Source: Candidatus Methylospira mobilis (GTDB lineage: Bacteria; Pseudomonadota; Gammaproteobacteria; Methylococcales; Methylococcaceae). Taken from it: a stretch of 64,000 bases of DNA. Below, in pieces: positions 26,993-38,842 of this stretch. The position numbers and the translations under genes are program-made. Under the pieces are notes generated by a model that searched no databases, was not told the DNA's origin, and saw only the letters and a program-made list of their open reading frames with translations. The stretch's first letter is position 1. Every line of letters starts with the position of its first letter. The DNA lies in assembly GCF_009498235.1 (NCBI RefSeq), contig NZ_CP044205.1, positions 4,465,389 through 4,529,388 on the forward strand, given 5' to 3'.

Positions 26993-28336
26993 GTGACTCC
27001 GCTTTGGAGCATCTGTTTAGGTAAGCTGGAAGGAGAGCTATCGCCGCAACATTTCAATACCTGGATACGACCGTTGCAGGCAGTAGAGCAGGGGGCTGAG
27101 CTTAAGCTTCTTGCGCCTAACCGCTTTGTGTTGGACTGGGTAAGGCAGCATTTTTACGAACGCATTGAACAGGTTCTGGCTGAGCAGCAATGCAGCGAGC
27201 CTTTCCGGCTGACGCTGGAAATTGGCACGCGTTCGTTGCCTGTTAACGCCGCTGGCGAAGCGGCTGACGCGGCCGAGTCGCGTTCCGTAAAAAAAATGCC
27301 AGTCAAGATAAGACAAAGCAACAATATAAACCCGGCATTTACTTTTGACAGCTTTGTCGAAGGCAAGTCCAATCAGCTGGCTCGCGCCGCATCGGTTCAG
27401 GTTACGTGCAATGTCGGGCAAACCTATAATCCGTTACTGATTTACGGGTCTACCGGACTGGGCAAAACGCATTTGATGCATGCCATCGGCAATGAAATTA
27501 TCAGGCACAATCCTTTCGCAAATGTTGTGTATCTGCATTCCGAACGCTTTGTGTCGGATATGGTCAAGGCCCTGCAGCATAATGCTATCAATGCCTTCAA
27601 GGACTTCTATCGCACCGTCGACGCATTATTGATAGACGATATTCAGTTTTTTGCCGAGAAAGAGCGCTCACAGGAAGAATTCTTCCATACTTTTAATAAC
27701 CTGCTTGAAAATAAGCACCAGGTTGTTTTGACATGCGACCGTTATCCAAAGGAAATCAAGGGATTGGATGAGAGATTGAAGTCGCGTTTTGGCTGGGGGC
27801 TGCCTGTTGCCGTGGAGCCGCCCGATCTTGAAACCCGTGTCGCCATTTTGTTGAGCAAGGCGCAGCAGTCTCATGTCGAGGTGCCTGCAGAGGTTGCTTT
27901 TTTTATCGGCAAGCGTATGCGTTCGAATGTGCGAGAGTTGGAGGGCGCATTGCGCAGAGTTGTCGCCAACGCACAGTTCACCGGCAAACCGATTACGCTG
28001 GAGTTTGCGAAGGAAGCTCTGCGCGACCTTATCGCGTTGCAGGATCGCACGGTCAATGTCGACAATATTCAAAAAACTGTTGCCGAGTATTACAAAATCA
28101 GGGTTTCAGATTTAATATCGAGTAAGCGTACGCGTAGCGTTACGCGCCCCCGGCAAATTGCGATGGCATTGGCAAAAGAGCTGACCAATCATAGTTTACC
28201 TGAAATCGGACACTACTTTGGTGGCCGTGATCATACTACGGTGCTGCATGCGACACGCAAGGTTCAGGAATTGCGAGACAGCGACGGCCAGTTCGAAGAA
28301 GATTATTCCAATCTGATGCGCACCCTTTCGCATTGA
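26993..28336 (+). CDS. dnaA: Chromosomal replication initiator DnaA
   Basis: Binds DnaA boxes and melts oriC. 447 residues: domain I with [20 protein letters not shown], a short domain II, domain III AAA+ with Walker [17 protein letters not shown] and Walker [14 protein letters not shown], and domain IV with the signature [19 protein letters not shown]. Translation starts at GTG 26993 with GGGGAG nine bases upstream. It is the first gene of dnaA-dnaN-recF-gyrB. Confidence 0.98.
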   Translation: MTPLWSICLGKLEGELSPQHFNTWIRPLQAVEQGAELKLLAPNRFVLDWVRQHFYERIEQVLAEQQCSEPFRLTLEIGTRSLPVNAAGEAADAAESRSVKKMPVKIRQSNNINPAFTFDSFVEGKSNQLARAASVQVTCNVGQTYNPLLIYGSTGLGKTHLMHAIGNEIIRHNPFANVVYLHSERFVSDMVKALQHNAINAFKDFYRTVDALLIDDIQFFAEKERSQEEFFHTFNNLLENKHQVVLTCDRYPKEIKGLDERLKSRFGWGLPVAVEPPDLETRVAILLSKAQQSHVEVPAEVAFFIGKRMRSNVRELEGALRRVVANAQFTGKPITLEFAKEALRDLIALQDRTVNVDNIQKTVAEYYKIRVSDLISSKRTRSVTRPRQIAMALAKELTNHSLPEIGHYFGGRDHTTVLHATRKVQELRDSDGQFEEDYSNLMRTLSH

Positions 28337-28600
28337 GGTTATGCGGCTGAGATGCTATTCGCGTACGGAAGTATTTGACGGTGCGATTCATGACAGCTGG
28401 CGCAATATAAGATCGCAGCGGGCCGAGTGTACTGCCTCTCCTCCGGATCAGATTCGGAGCAGGCTCTGATGCATCAGGCCTACTTGTCTATTGACAGTAC
28501 GCGTTGCGCCAACAGAGCATGGTGTTTCTTATATATTTTGCGGATAGTAGTAACCCCGCTTGCACAAGCTGTTTCTTTTTCGATAGGCTCAGGTGTTTTG

Positions 28601-29713
28601 ATGAAACTTTCAGTATCCAGGGAAAATCTTCTCGGTCCTTTGCTTTTGGTGGTAGGTGTAGTAGAGCGGCGTCAGACCATGGCGATTCTTTCCAATGTAC
28701 TGCTCCGGACGGTTGGCGATCGCTTGCTGGTAACGGGTACCGATCTGGAGGTGCAGATGATCGCCAGCGCAACAGTGGAGATTTCTGTACCGGGAGAAGT
28801 TACCGTGCCGGCAAGGAAACTGCTCGATATTTGCCGTAGCCTTCCTGACGGTTCCACGCTCAGGATGGAGTGCCTGCAAGACAAGATTACCCTGCAGGCG
28901 GGTAAAAGCCGTTTCACGCTGTCGACCTTGCCCGCTGAAAACTATCCTGCATTCGATGCTTCATCCGGTTTCGACGTTGTTTTTGATATTCGTGCGACCA
29001 TGTTGCAGCGCGCGCTGGATAAAACACTTTTTGCGATGGCGCAGCAGGATGTTCGTTATTATTTGAACGGATTGATGCTGGAGTTGAGCGAGGGAGTATT
29101 GCGCGCCGTCGCCTCCGACGGTCATAGGCTTTCCCTGTGCGAACAGTCTTTTGATGGCGCCGATATTCAAGGTTTTCGTCAAATTATTCTACCGAGAAAG
29201 GGCGTGCTGGAGCTGCAGCGCCTGCTGGCCAATGAGTCCAATGATACGCTGCTTACCTTTGAGCTATCTTCGAATAATCTGCGCATTACGCTAGGGCATA
29301 TCATTTTCTTTGCAAAACTGATAGATGGGCGTTTCCCTGATTACCGGCGCGTATTGCCCAAGGAAATTAAATGGCTGCTCAAGATTGACCGTCAGGTGAT
29401 AAAGTCCGCGCTAACGAGGGTGTCTATTCTTTCCAACGACAAATTCAGAGGAATACATCTAGCTCTTGAGCAGAATCAGCTTCGTCTTGTTGCCCAGAAT
29501 CCTGAACATGAAGAGGCTCAAGAGGAAATCGAGGTTGAGTATTCCGGTAAACCCTTTTCAGTTGGTTTTAATGTTTCCTATCTGCTTGACGCCATCAACA
29601 ATGCTGATTCTGCCGAAATCCTGTTTTTATTTCCTGATGATGCCCACAGTTGCGTGATACAGGACACGGAGGTTCATGACTTCAAATTCATCGTTATGCC
29701 AATACGTTTTTAA
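28601..29713 (+). CDS. dnaN: DNA polymerase III sliding clamp (beta subunit)
   Basis: Ring-shaped processivity clamp. From ATG 28601 the protein is 370 residues beginning MKLSVSRENLLGPLLLVVGV, matching the family length; the longer open frame from 28427 adds an unrelated leader. Later signatures are RQTMAILSNVLL, ASDGHRLS, the central PRKGVLEL and the C-terminal DAHSCVIQDTEV and VMPIRF. The 264-base gap after dnaA holds no recognised feature, although dnaN often has its own promoter there. Confidence 0.97.
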   Translation: MKLSVSRENLLGPLLLVVGVVERRQTMAILSNVLLRTVGDRLLVTGTDLEVQMIASATVEISVPGEVTVPARKLLDICRSLPDGSTLRMECLQDKITLQAGKSRFTLSTLPAENYPAFDASSGFDVVFDIRATMLQRALDKTLFAMAQQDVRYYLNGLMLELSEGVLRAVASDGHRLSLCEQSFDGADIQGFRQIILPRKGVLELQRLLANESNDTLLTFELSSNNLRITLGHIIFFAKLIDGRFPDYRRVLPKEIKWLLKIDRQVIKSALTRVSILSNDKFRGIHLALEQNQLRLVAQNPEHEEAQEEIEVEYSGKPFSVGFNVSYLLDAINNADSAEILFLFPDDAHSCVIQDTEVHDFKFIVMPIRF

Positions 29714-29736
29714 TATAGCCGATTTCGTGCTGTTGA

Positions 29737-30816
29737 ATGAGTATAGAGCGGTTATCAGTAAGCAATGTGCGTAATATCGAGTCTGCTGTGCTTGATCCTG
29801 GCGAGCGGGTTAATCTACTGATAGGTGAAAATGGGAGTGGGAAAACATCTCTGCTGGAGGCCATTTATATTCTGGGGCGCGCACGCTCATTCAGAGCAAG
29901 AGTTGCTGCACAAGTCATACGAGAGCGTGCAGAATCGTTGGTAGTCTCCGCTCGCGTGGCTTCGCAATCGCGTGCGCCGGTTCAGATCGGCGTACGCTTA
30001 TCCGGGAGACACCGCGAAATATCTGTTTCCGGTCAGCGAGTATTAAGCTCCGCTGAACTGGTCGCAGCATTACCTATATTATTGATACAGCCATCAAGCA
30101 CCGCGCTTATGGTTGAAGCGCCCAAGGCGCGGCGTCAGATAATGGACTGGGGAGCGTTCCATGTGGAACATCGGTTTTTAGATCATTTGCGTGGATACTC
30201 CCGTGCGCTGAGTCAACGTAATGCTGCGCTTAGATCCGGTAACATCGATACAAATCTCGCGATATGGGATCAGGAGATGGCTATTCATGGCGAAGCCGTG
30301 GCTGATGCTCGACATATTTATTTTGAGATGCTGCAGCCCTATTTTGCTGCTGCGACGGCAGCTTTGTTGGGAGACGAGAATTTTGTACTCAAATTGAACA
30401 AGGGGTGGCCGACAGGACAAACATTGTTGACTGCACTAGCTGCCGAAGCTCAAGCCGACCAGAGGCTGGGGTATACAGGTTCTGGTGCGCATAAGGCTGA
30501 TTTTTCCATTTTGTTAAAGGGGCGGCCTGCCAGACTTACTTTGTCTCGAGGACAAATGAAGCTGTTAATTATGGCATTATTATTAGCGCAAGTGAGATTG
30601 GTAGACGAGCAAGGCGAAGCCGGGTGTACCGTGCTGATAGATGACCTTGCATCCGAACTGGATAATAAAAATTTGAAAAGAGTCATGCATTTTATTATGA
30701 ATCAGCCATCGCAATTTTTTGCTACTTTTGTTGAGCATCCTGAGTGTGCAGCAAACGTAATTGCGGGATCAGCCATGTTTCACGTGGAACATGGCAAGGT
30801 CATACACTCGAACTGA
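29737..30816 (+). CDS. recF: DNA replication and repair protein RecF
   Basis: SMC-like ATPase of the RecFOR pathway that loads RecA at single-strand gaps. 359 residues with Walker A LIGENGSGKTSLLEAIYILG, the RecF-specific GRARSFR, the ABC signature LSRGQMKL and Walker B VLIDDLASELD. It starts 23 bases after dnaN and is part of the dnaA operon. Confidence 0.96.
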   Translation: MSIERLSVSNVRNIESAVLDPGERVNLLIGENGSGKTSLLEAIYILGRARSFRARVAAQVIRERAESLVVSARVASQSRAPVQIGVRLSGRHREISVSGQRVLSSAELVAALPILLIQPSSTALMVEAPKARRQIMDWGAFHVEHRFLDHLRGYSRALSQRNAALRSGNIDTNLAIWDQEMAIHGEAVADARHIYFEMLQPYFAAATAALLGDENFVLKLNKGWPTGQTLLTALAAEAQADQRLGYTGSGAHKADFSILLKGRPARLTLSRGQMKLLIMALLLAQVRLVDEQGEAGCTVLIDDLASELDNKNLKRVMHFIMNQPSQFFATFVEHPECAANVIAGSAMFHVEHGKVIHSN

Positions 30817-30898
30817 AGCGGTTGTATGGGCGCACAGATTGATAACTATCTCACTCTCCAACCCCTCTTGTGGGTGAAGAATAATCGCATAAGGATAA

Positions 30899-33325
<2,427 letters not shown>

Positions 33326-33361
33326 CAGGCTGGCGGGCTGTCAAATGATACGTCAAACGTC

Positions 33362-36300
33362 TCACGATATCGGCGAGCTATCTCGGTAGTCCGGTTTTAG
33401 AAGAAGCGCTTCGAACTGGTCTATCGGTACAGGCTTGCCAAACAGATAGCCCTGGAAGTTGGTACAGCCGTTATCGAGCAGAAACTGTCTTTGCTCTACC
33501 GTCTCGACACCTTCGGCAATGACATTAATATTTAAACTTTGCGCCATGGCAATAATGGCGCGCACGATTTCCTTATCGCTGTTATCGGTGACGATATCGC
33601 GCACGAATGACTGATCTATTTTAAGTTGAAATATCGGCAGACGTTTAAGATATTGCAGGGACGAGTAGCCGGTGCCGAAGTCATCAAGCGAAAACTGAAT
33701 TCCGATTTCGCTCAAGGATTTCATGGTGTCGATAGTGCTGTCAATATCGTCTATCAACATGCTCTCGGTCAACTCTAGCTTTAGCAGTGCCGGATTGATG
33801 TCATGGCGCAATATGGCATCCCGCACCTGGGCGGCAAATTCCGCCTGGTGATATTGTCTGGCGCTCACGTTCAGCGATAACACAAGGTCATGGGCCAGGG
33901 CGCTTTGCTGCCAGCTCTTGAGCTGGGCGCAAGTCGTTTCCACTACCCATTGGCCGATGGGTAGTATCAATCCGCTCTGTTCCGCAAGCGGGATGAATTG
34001 CGCGGGAGGAACCAGCCCTCGCCCAGGATGTATCCATCGAATCAACACTTCGGCCCCTACCGGCCGATTCGAACTGTCTACCTGAATCTGGTAGTACAAC
34101 TGGAATTGCCGACGCTCGAGTGCGTGGTGTAACTCAGCTTTCAGCGTTGCACGCGCCATGATGCTGGCCTGCATTTCAGGGCTAAAGTATCTTATAGCGT
34201 TGCGTCCGGCTTTCTTGGCCTGATACATCGCGATGTCGGCCTGCTTTAACAGCTCATCGGCGGAAAATTCACTATCGCCGAAAAAAGCAACGCCGATACT
34301 GCAGCTGTTGTTATATTCGTGCTTATCGAGCTGGTAACGGCGGTTGATTCTGACCAGAATTTTCTCGGCAATGGCTTTTGCCAGCTGCTCCGCTTCGAGG
34401 GCCTGTTTGCCCAGGTCATTCAGAATTAACACGAACTCGTCTCCGCCATGGCGGGCAACGGTGTCACCATCTCTGACGCATGCGGCCAGCTGCGCAGCAA
34501 TCTGTTGCAACAGCAAATCGCCCAGATCATGACCCAGGCTATCGTTCAGAAGCTTGAAGTTGTCGAGATCTATGAACAGCAGCGCGCCTATTGTTTCGTA
34601 GCGGGCGCTGTATGCGAAAGCCAGGCTGAGCCGGTCGAGAAGCAGCCGTCTGTTGGGCAGTCCCGTTAGAAAGTCGTAAAAACCCAATCGCGTGATCTGC
34701 TCTTCCGCCGTTTTGCTTCTGGTGATATCGAAAATGGTGCCGACATAATTGGTAATGGCGCCATCCGCGTCTTTCACTGCGGTGATGCTGAGGTGTTCAG
34801 GGTAGATTTCTCCATTTTTACGCCGGTTCCATATTTCACCCTGCCAACTGCCCGTATTGCTGACGCTATCCCAAATCATGTTATAAAAACCGGCATCCTG
34901 ACGGCCCGATTGCAGAATACGCGGATTTTTGCCGATGACTTCGTCAGAGGTATAGCCGGTGATGCCGCTGAAGGCCTGATTTACCCGGATGATATTGGCG
35001 TCGGCATCGGTGATTATCATACCCTCCATCGATTCGAAAGCTGTGGCGGCTATTCTAAGTTGCTGCTCGGCAAGTTTGTGCTCGGTAATATTCTCTGTGG
35101 AGATAATGATGCCGCCCGTATTGCCATGTTCATCGGTCCAGGGAGATACCGACCAGCGTAGCCAATATTTACTGCCGTCTTCCCGTATCCAAAAGTCATC
35201 GTCACTCTTCAGGGTGGCTCCGGTCAGCCCCTGCTGATGGATTACCCTCCATTTGGACGCTGACTCAGGATGCAGCTCATAGTAGTTATGACCGATGAGA
35301 GTTTCGTGATCTTGACCGAACTCCATTAACCATCTATCGCTGACAGCCAGGTAATTCATGTGCTGATCGAACATGGCAATGCTGAGCGGCGCCTGTTTGA
35401 TGAAGGTTTGCATGTTCTGGCGGGATTTTAGCAGAGCGGCTTCGAATTTCTTGTACTCGTCTATATCGGTGCAAGTGCCAAACCATTTGCAAATCTGTCT
35501 GTTTTCGTCAAAAACCGGCACGCCGCGGATCAGCCACCAGCGAAAAATGCCGTCGGCTCCACGCAGCCGGCATTCGTTATTATAAGAAGCAATATTGTTT
35601 ACTGCGTGCTGCCATGCATCCCAGGCGTGTTGCCGGTCGTCGGGATGAAAAGGCTTGGTCCAGTTATGGCCGTAGCTTTCATCCAATGAAAGGCCGGTAT
35701 AATCCACCCATTGATGGTTGATATAAATTACCCAGCCGTCAGGCCGGGTGATCCAAACGATTTGCGGCATGGCTTCGGCCAGCAAGCGAAACTCCTTTTC
35801 GCTGTGAACAACCGCTTGCTCGGCCTTTTTGCGGGCAGTAATGTTCTCGAACACTGCGACAAACTCATCGGGCCGGGGACGGTAGACGGAAACCGAAAAC
35901 CAGATATCCAGCGCTGCCAGATAGGTTTCAAACTGCGCCGCTTCGCCGGTCCGCGCAACTCGTCCGTAAATCTCGATCAACTCGGGATTGTCGCGCCTGA
36001 TACCGGGGATGAGCGTGCTGACTTTCTTGCCAATGACATTCCGTAGGCCGGTCAATCGCTCGAAAGCAGGGTTGACGTTGAGGTATTCGAAGTCCGTGGC
36101 AAAACCGCTGATGTAAATCATGCGGCAATGGGCATAGCCGTTGAGCATATTTCCGAACAAAATCTGAAATTGCGCCGTTGTTTTACGGTTATTGATGCCC
36201 TTGCACAGACTGAACAGTATGCCCATCGCGATGAAACCGGCTATGGTGTATTGCGACGAGCGATTTCCGGTGGGAAGTGCAACCAGGGAAGGAGTAAAGA

Positions 36301-36499
36301 AAAAATTAACCAGCAAAACAGATAGCGCCGTTGCCGCCAGCCCGGCGTAAAGACCGGCCAGTTCGGCGGCAAAAAAGACCGCAGGATAGAATAAAAACAG
36401 GACCAGCGGCTGGATATGCGTCCATAGCAGCGATTGAGCCGCCAGTGCCAGCAAAGGCAGCAGGATTGCGAGCACGAATGGCGTTAGTTTTTTGTTCAT
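33362..36499 (-). CDS. Membrane PAS-GGDEF-EAL c-di-GMP signalling protein
   Basis: About 1,045 residues. N-terminal three- to four-helix DUF4118/KdpD-type membrane module (about 1-105), then several PAS/PAC domains (about 130-590), GGDEF (about 600-765) with an intact RHGGDEFVL active site, and EAL (about 780-1030) with EVLIRW, NVSARQ, LTESMLIDD, DDFGTGYSS and EGVETVEQ. All phosphodiesterase metal and catalytic residues look present, so both activities may be retained. I use ATG 36499; a TTG at 36529 is possible. Three YcgR/PilZ receptors at 58.4-61.4 kb could respond to its product. Confidence 0.9.
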   Translation of the reverse strand: MNKKLTPFVLAILLPLLALAAQSLLWTHIQPLVLFLFYPAVFFAAELAGLYAGLAATALSVLLVNFFFTPSLVALPTGNRSSQYTIAGFIAMGILFSLCKGINNRKTTAQFQILFGNMLNGYAHCRMIYISGFATDFEYLNVNPAFERLTGLRNVIGKKVSTLIPGIRRDNPELIEIYGRVARTGEAAQFETYLAALDIWFSVSVYRPRPDEFVAVFENITARKKAEQAVVHSEKEFRLLAEAMPQIVWITRPDGWVIYINHQWVDYTGLSLDESYGHNWTKPFHPDDRQHAWDAWQHAVNNIASYNNECRLRGADGIFRWWLIRGVPVFDENRQICKWFGTCTDIDEYKKFEAALLKSRQNMQTFIKQAPLSIAMFDQHMNYLAVSDRWLMEFGQDHETLIGHNYYELHPESASKWRVIHQQGLTGATLKSDDDFWIREDGSKYWLRWSVSPWTDEHGNTGGIIISTENITEHKLAEQQLRIAATAFESMEGMIITDADANIIRVNQAFSGITGYTSDEVIGKNPRILQSGRQDAGFYNMIWDSVSNTGSWQGEIWNRRKNGEIYPEHLSITAVKDADGAITNYVGTIFDITRSKTAEEQITRLGFYDFLTGLPNRRLLLDRLSLAFAYSARYETIGALLFIDLDNFKLLNDSLGHDLGDLLLQQIAAQLAACVRDGDTVARHGGDEFVLILNDLGKQALEAEQLAKAIAEKILVRINRRYQLDKHEYNNSCSIGVAFFGDSEFSADELLKQADIAMYQAKKAGRNAIRYFSPEMQASIMARATLKAELHHALERRQFQLYYQIQVDSSNRPVGAEVLIRWIHPGRGLVPPAQFIPLAEQSGLILPIGQWVVETTCAQLKSWQQSALAHDLVLSLNVSARQYHQAEFAAQVRDAILRHDINPALLKLELTESMLIDDIDSTIDTMKSLSEIGIQFSLDDFGTGYSSLQYLKRLPIFQLKIDQSFVRDIVTDNSDKEIVRAIIAMAQSLNINVIAEGVETVEQRQFLLDNGCTNFQGYLFGKPVPIDQFEALLLKPDYRDSSPIS

Positions 36500-36665
36500 T
36501 AAACAGATACCGGGCTGGATGTACGGCAAGTGCTATTGTAGTCTATCCGCAACTGCTCAACCCGTTTGATAAGAGCCAAGGCTGGGAATAGCATCTATTC
36601 CATATTATAAATACCCGGTCTGTATGTATAGCTACAGTGATATAGGGAATCAGGCAAGGCGCCTC

Positions 36666-36687
36666 TAATTACTGTACACTAATTAGA
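36666..36687. promoter_or_regulatory. LexA-like palindrome upstream of umuDC
   Basis: Arms CTAATTACTGT and ACACTAATTAG pair with one mismatch over 22 bases and sit 20 bases before the umuD ATG. The left half contains ACTGTACA, like half of the CTGT-N8-ACAG SOS box, but the right half does not match it. It is therefore a probable LexA operator of a lineage-specific type, by position and symmetry. Confidence 0.45.
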
Positions 36688-36706
36688 AGATAACGCGGAG
36701 CATGCC

Positions 36707-37321
36707 ATGAAAGATTCCATACCACGACAAAGAAGCCCTGGGGCAGGCCGTAAACCGGGCGCGGGGCCTTTTGGTGAAGCTACGACCGCGGTGCGTGTGC
36801 CTAACAGTCAGCTTGACCGGGTACGCGGATTTCTGGAGCAGAGCAAGCGCGCCGCCAGCTCTTGTTCAGTTGTCCGAATCAGCGCCGAATTCGGAAAAAT
36901 CGGGCGCGCGGCTGAAAGGCCGGCGCTGCTCCCTTTGCCTCTGTTTCTCAACCGCATATCGGCGGGCTTCCCTTCACCGGCAGACGATTATGTGGAAGAT
37001 CGTATAGACCTGAATGAGCAGTTGATCCGTAATAAGGCGGCTACGTTTTTTCTGCGCGTCCAGGGCGAATCCATGACCGGCGCCGGCATAAACCCCGGCG
37101 ATACGCTGATAGTGGATCGCTCGCTTGCGCCGGCCAGCGGAACCGTAGTGATCGCGGTGCTGGACGGCGAATTGACGGTGAAACGGTTGTGGTTTGATCA
37201 GAGCGGCGTCGTCGAGCTGCGGGCGGAAAATCCCCGGTTCCCACCCATCCCTGTAGGGGAGTATCAACAGCTGGAAATTTGGGGCGTAGTGACCAGCGTT
37301 ATACACAAGCTGCTGCCATGA
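36707..37321 (+). CDS. umuD: UmuD-like SOS mutagenesis protein, self-cleaving
   Basis: Subunit of DNA polymerase V, cleaved on RecA filaments. 204 residues versus about 139 in E. coli. The extra 60 N-terminal residues are basic and contain [13 protein letters not shown]. The rest matches: cleavage site A86-G87 in [16 protein letters not shown], nucleophile S122 in [11 protein letters not shown] and general base K159 in DGELTVKRL. Spacings (35 and 37 residues) equal those of E. coli UmuD. The ATG at 36707 follows GGAG. The stop overlaps the umuC start (ATGA). Confidence 0.92.
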   Translation: MKDSIPRQRSPGAGRKPGAGPFGEATTAVRVPNSQLDRVRGFLEQSKRAASSCSVVRISAEFGKIGRAAERPALLPLPLFLNRISAGFPSPADDYVEDRIDLNEQLIRNKAATFFLRVQGESMTGAGINPGDTLIVDRSLAPASGTVVIAVLDGELTVKRLWFDQSGVVELRAENPRFPPIPVGEYQQLEIWGVVTSVIHKLLP

Positions 37322-38607
37322 CCCGTGTCATTGCGTTGGTGGACGTCAATAATTTTTATGTTTCCTGCGAGCGGGTTTTCAACCCGAAACTTGCCGGCAA
37401 GCCGGTGGTGGTGTTATCCAATAACGACGGCATTTGCATTGCCCGTTCCGAGGAAGTTAAGGCGCTCGGCGTCAGGATGGGCGCGCCCTGGTTTCAAATT
37501 CAGGATCTGGCCCGGCGTCACGGCGTTGTGGCGCTGTCGAGCAATTACACGCTGTATGCCGATTTGTCGAACCGGATTATGGCAACGCTTGCAGAGTTCA
37601 GTCCTCAACAGGAAGTCTATTCCATAGACGAGTGTTTTCTCGACCTGGCCGGCATGCATCAAGGCGAAGTCAACACATACGGATTATCCATGCGCGCCCG
37701 TGCCCGGCGCTGGGTCGGGTTGCCGGTATGCGTCGGTATGGGACAGACCAAAACGCTGGCCAAGTTCGCCAATCATGTCGCCAAAAAACAGCCCCGATTC
37801 GGCGGCGTATTTCATTACGGACAGCTTTCTCCGCACGAACAAAAGCAATTAATGTCCGCAGTGGATGTAGGCGTAGTGTGGGGTGTCGGCCGGCGTATTG
37901 CCGAGCGCCTGAAACGGCGCGGCATACACAGCGTGCAGGAATTACGGGATGCCGATCCCAAGTCAATGCGTAAGGGATTTGGCGTGGTGCTGGAGCGTAT
38001 CATACTGGAGTTGCAGGGGGAGCAGTGTCTCGAGCTGGAAGATATCATTCCGCCGAAGCAGCAAATCATGTGTTCCCGCACTTTCGGTCAATTGGCGACC
38101 GGCCTGCCGGAGCTGAGCGAAGCGGCGACGGCCTATACGAGCCGCGCTGCTGAAAAACTGCGCTCCCAGGGGGCTGTGGCAGGCGCGGTGCAGATTTATG
38201 TCCGCACAAATCCGTTCCAGGATCGAGAGCCGCAATACCAGGCCGCGCTGACGGTCGCGCTGACCGCCCCGACCGACGACACAATGCGATTGGTAAAAGC
38301 CGCGCTGCATGCATTGCAGAAAATCTACCGTCCCGGCCATCGCTACCAGAAAGTAGGCGTTATATTGCTGGAGCTTGACACACCGCGCAGCAGGCAAATG
38401 CAGCTCTTCGATGATCCTGAGCCGGCCGGCATAAATAGGCGCAAAGCCTTGATGAGTACGCTGGACTCCATCAACCGGCAAATGGGCCGGGGGACTTTGC
38501 GTCTGGCGGCAGAAGGATACGAACAGCGATGGAAGGTGAAATCTGCAATCAAATCGCCGCGTTACACCACCTGTTGGGATGAGCTGGCCGTAGCCAGCGC
38601 CCGGTGA
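37318..38607 (+). CDS. umuC: Y-family DNA polymerase V catalytic subunit
   Basis: Error-prone translesion polymerase. 429 residues (E. coli 422) from ATG 37318, overlapping the umuD stop; the longer frame from 37279 is not needed. Signatures: [15 protein letters not shown] (metal aspartate), [12 protein letters not shown] (catalytic D-E), the thumb helix-hairpin-helix region, and the UmuC-specific C-terminal domain ([16 protein letters not shown]). It forms an SOS-type operon with umuD. Confidence 0.95.
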   Translation: MTRVIALVDVNNFYVSCERVFNPKLAGKPVVVLSNNDGICIARSEEVKALGVRMGAPWFQIQDLARRHGVVALSSNYTLYADLSNRIMATLAEFSPQQEVYSIDECFLDLAGMHQGEVNTYGLSMRARARRWVGLPVCVGMGQTKTLAKFANHVAKKQPRFGGVFHYGQLSPHEQKQLMSAVDVGVVWGVGRRIAERLKRRGIHSVQELRDADPKSMRKGFGVVLERIILELQGEQCLELEDIIPPKQQIMCSRTFGQLATGLPELSEAATAYTSRAAEKLRSQGAVAGAVQIYVRTNPFQDREPQYQAALTVALTAPTDDTMRLVKAALHALQKIYRPGHRYQKVGVILLELDTPRSRQMQLFDDPEPAGINRRKALMSTLDSINRQMGRGTLRLAAEGYEQRWKVKSAIKSPRYTTCWDELAVASAR

Positions 38608-38672
38608 TTGCTTGAATAATCGGGTTGTTCGTTCCCGATGCGTACACAGCCAGCCTTAAAAGCAAATCTAAA

Positions 38673-38802
38673 CCTGAATCCGTGGTCGATTTTCGGAATA
38701 TTCATGGAATTCATATGGATGCGCCGCTTTTTGCTTCACCCAAAATGAACGTTAATTTCTTTTAAAATCATACTGTTGATTCTAACTACCACGGATTCAG
38801 GC
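38673..38802. repeat. Small inverted-repeat element, MITE-like
   Basis: A 14-base sequence CCTGAATCCGTGGT (38673-38686) recurs as its exact reverse complement at 38789-38802, enclosing 102 bases with no coding potential. A mobile-element-like intergenic repeat or a long-range RNA stem downstream of umuC are both possible. I found no second copy in the window. Confidence 0.45.
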
Positions 38803-38842
38803 TAAAGAGATAGGTAATGGCAGCTGAATAGATACAAGGCTC

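Noticed and set aside
28427-28600. N-terminal extension of dnaN
   Set aside because: The beta clamp begins at MKLSVSREN (28601); the upstream part has no family match.
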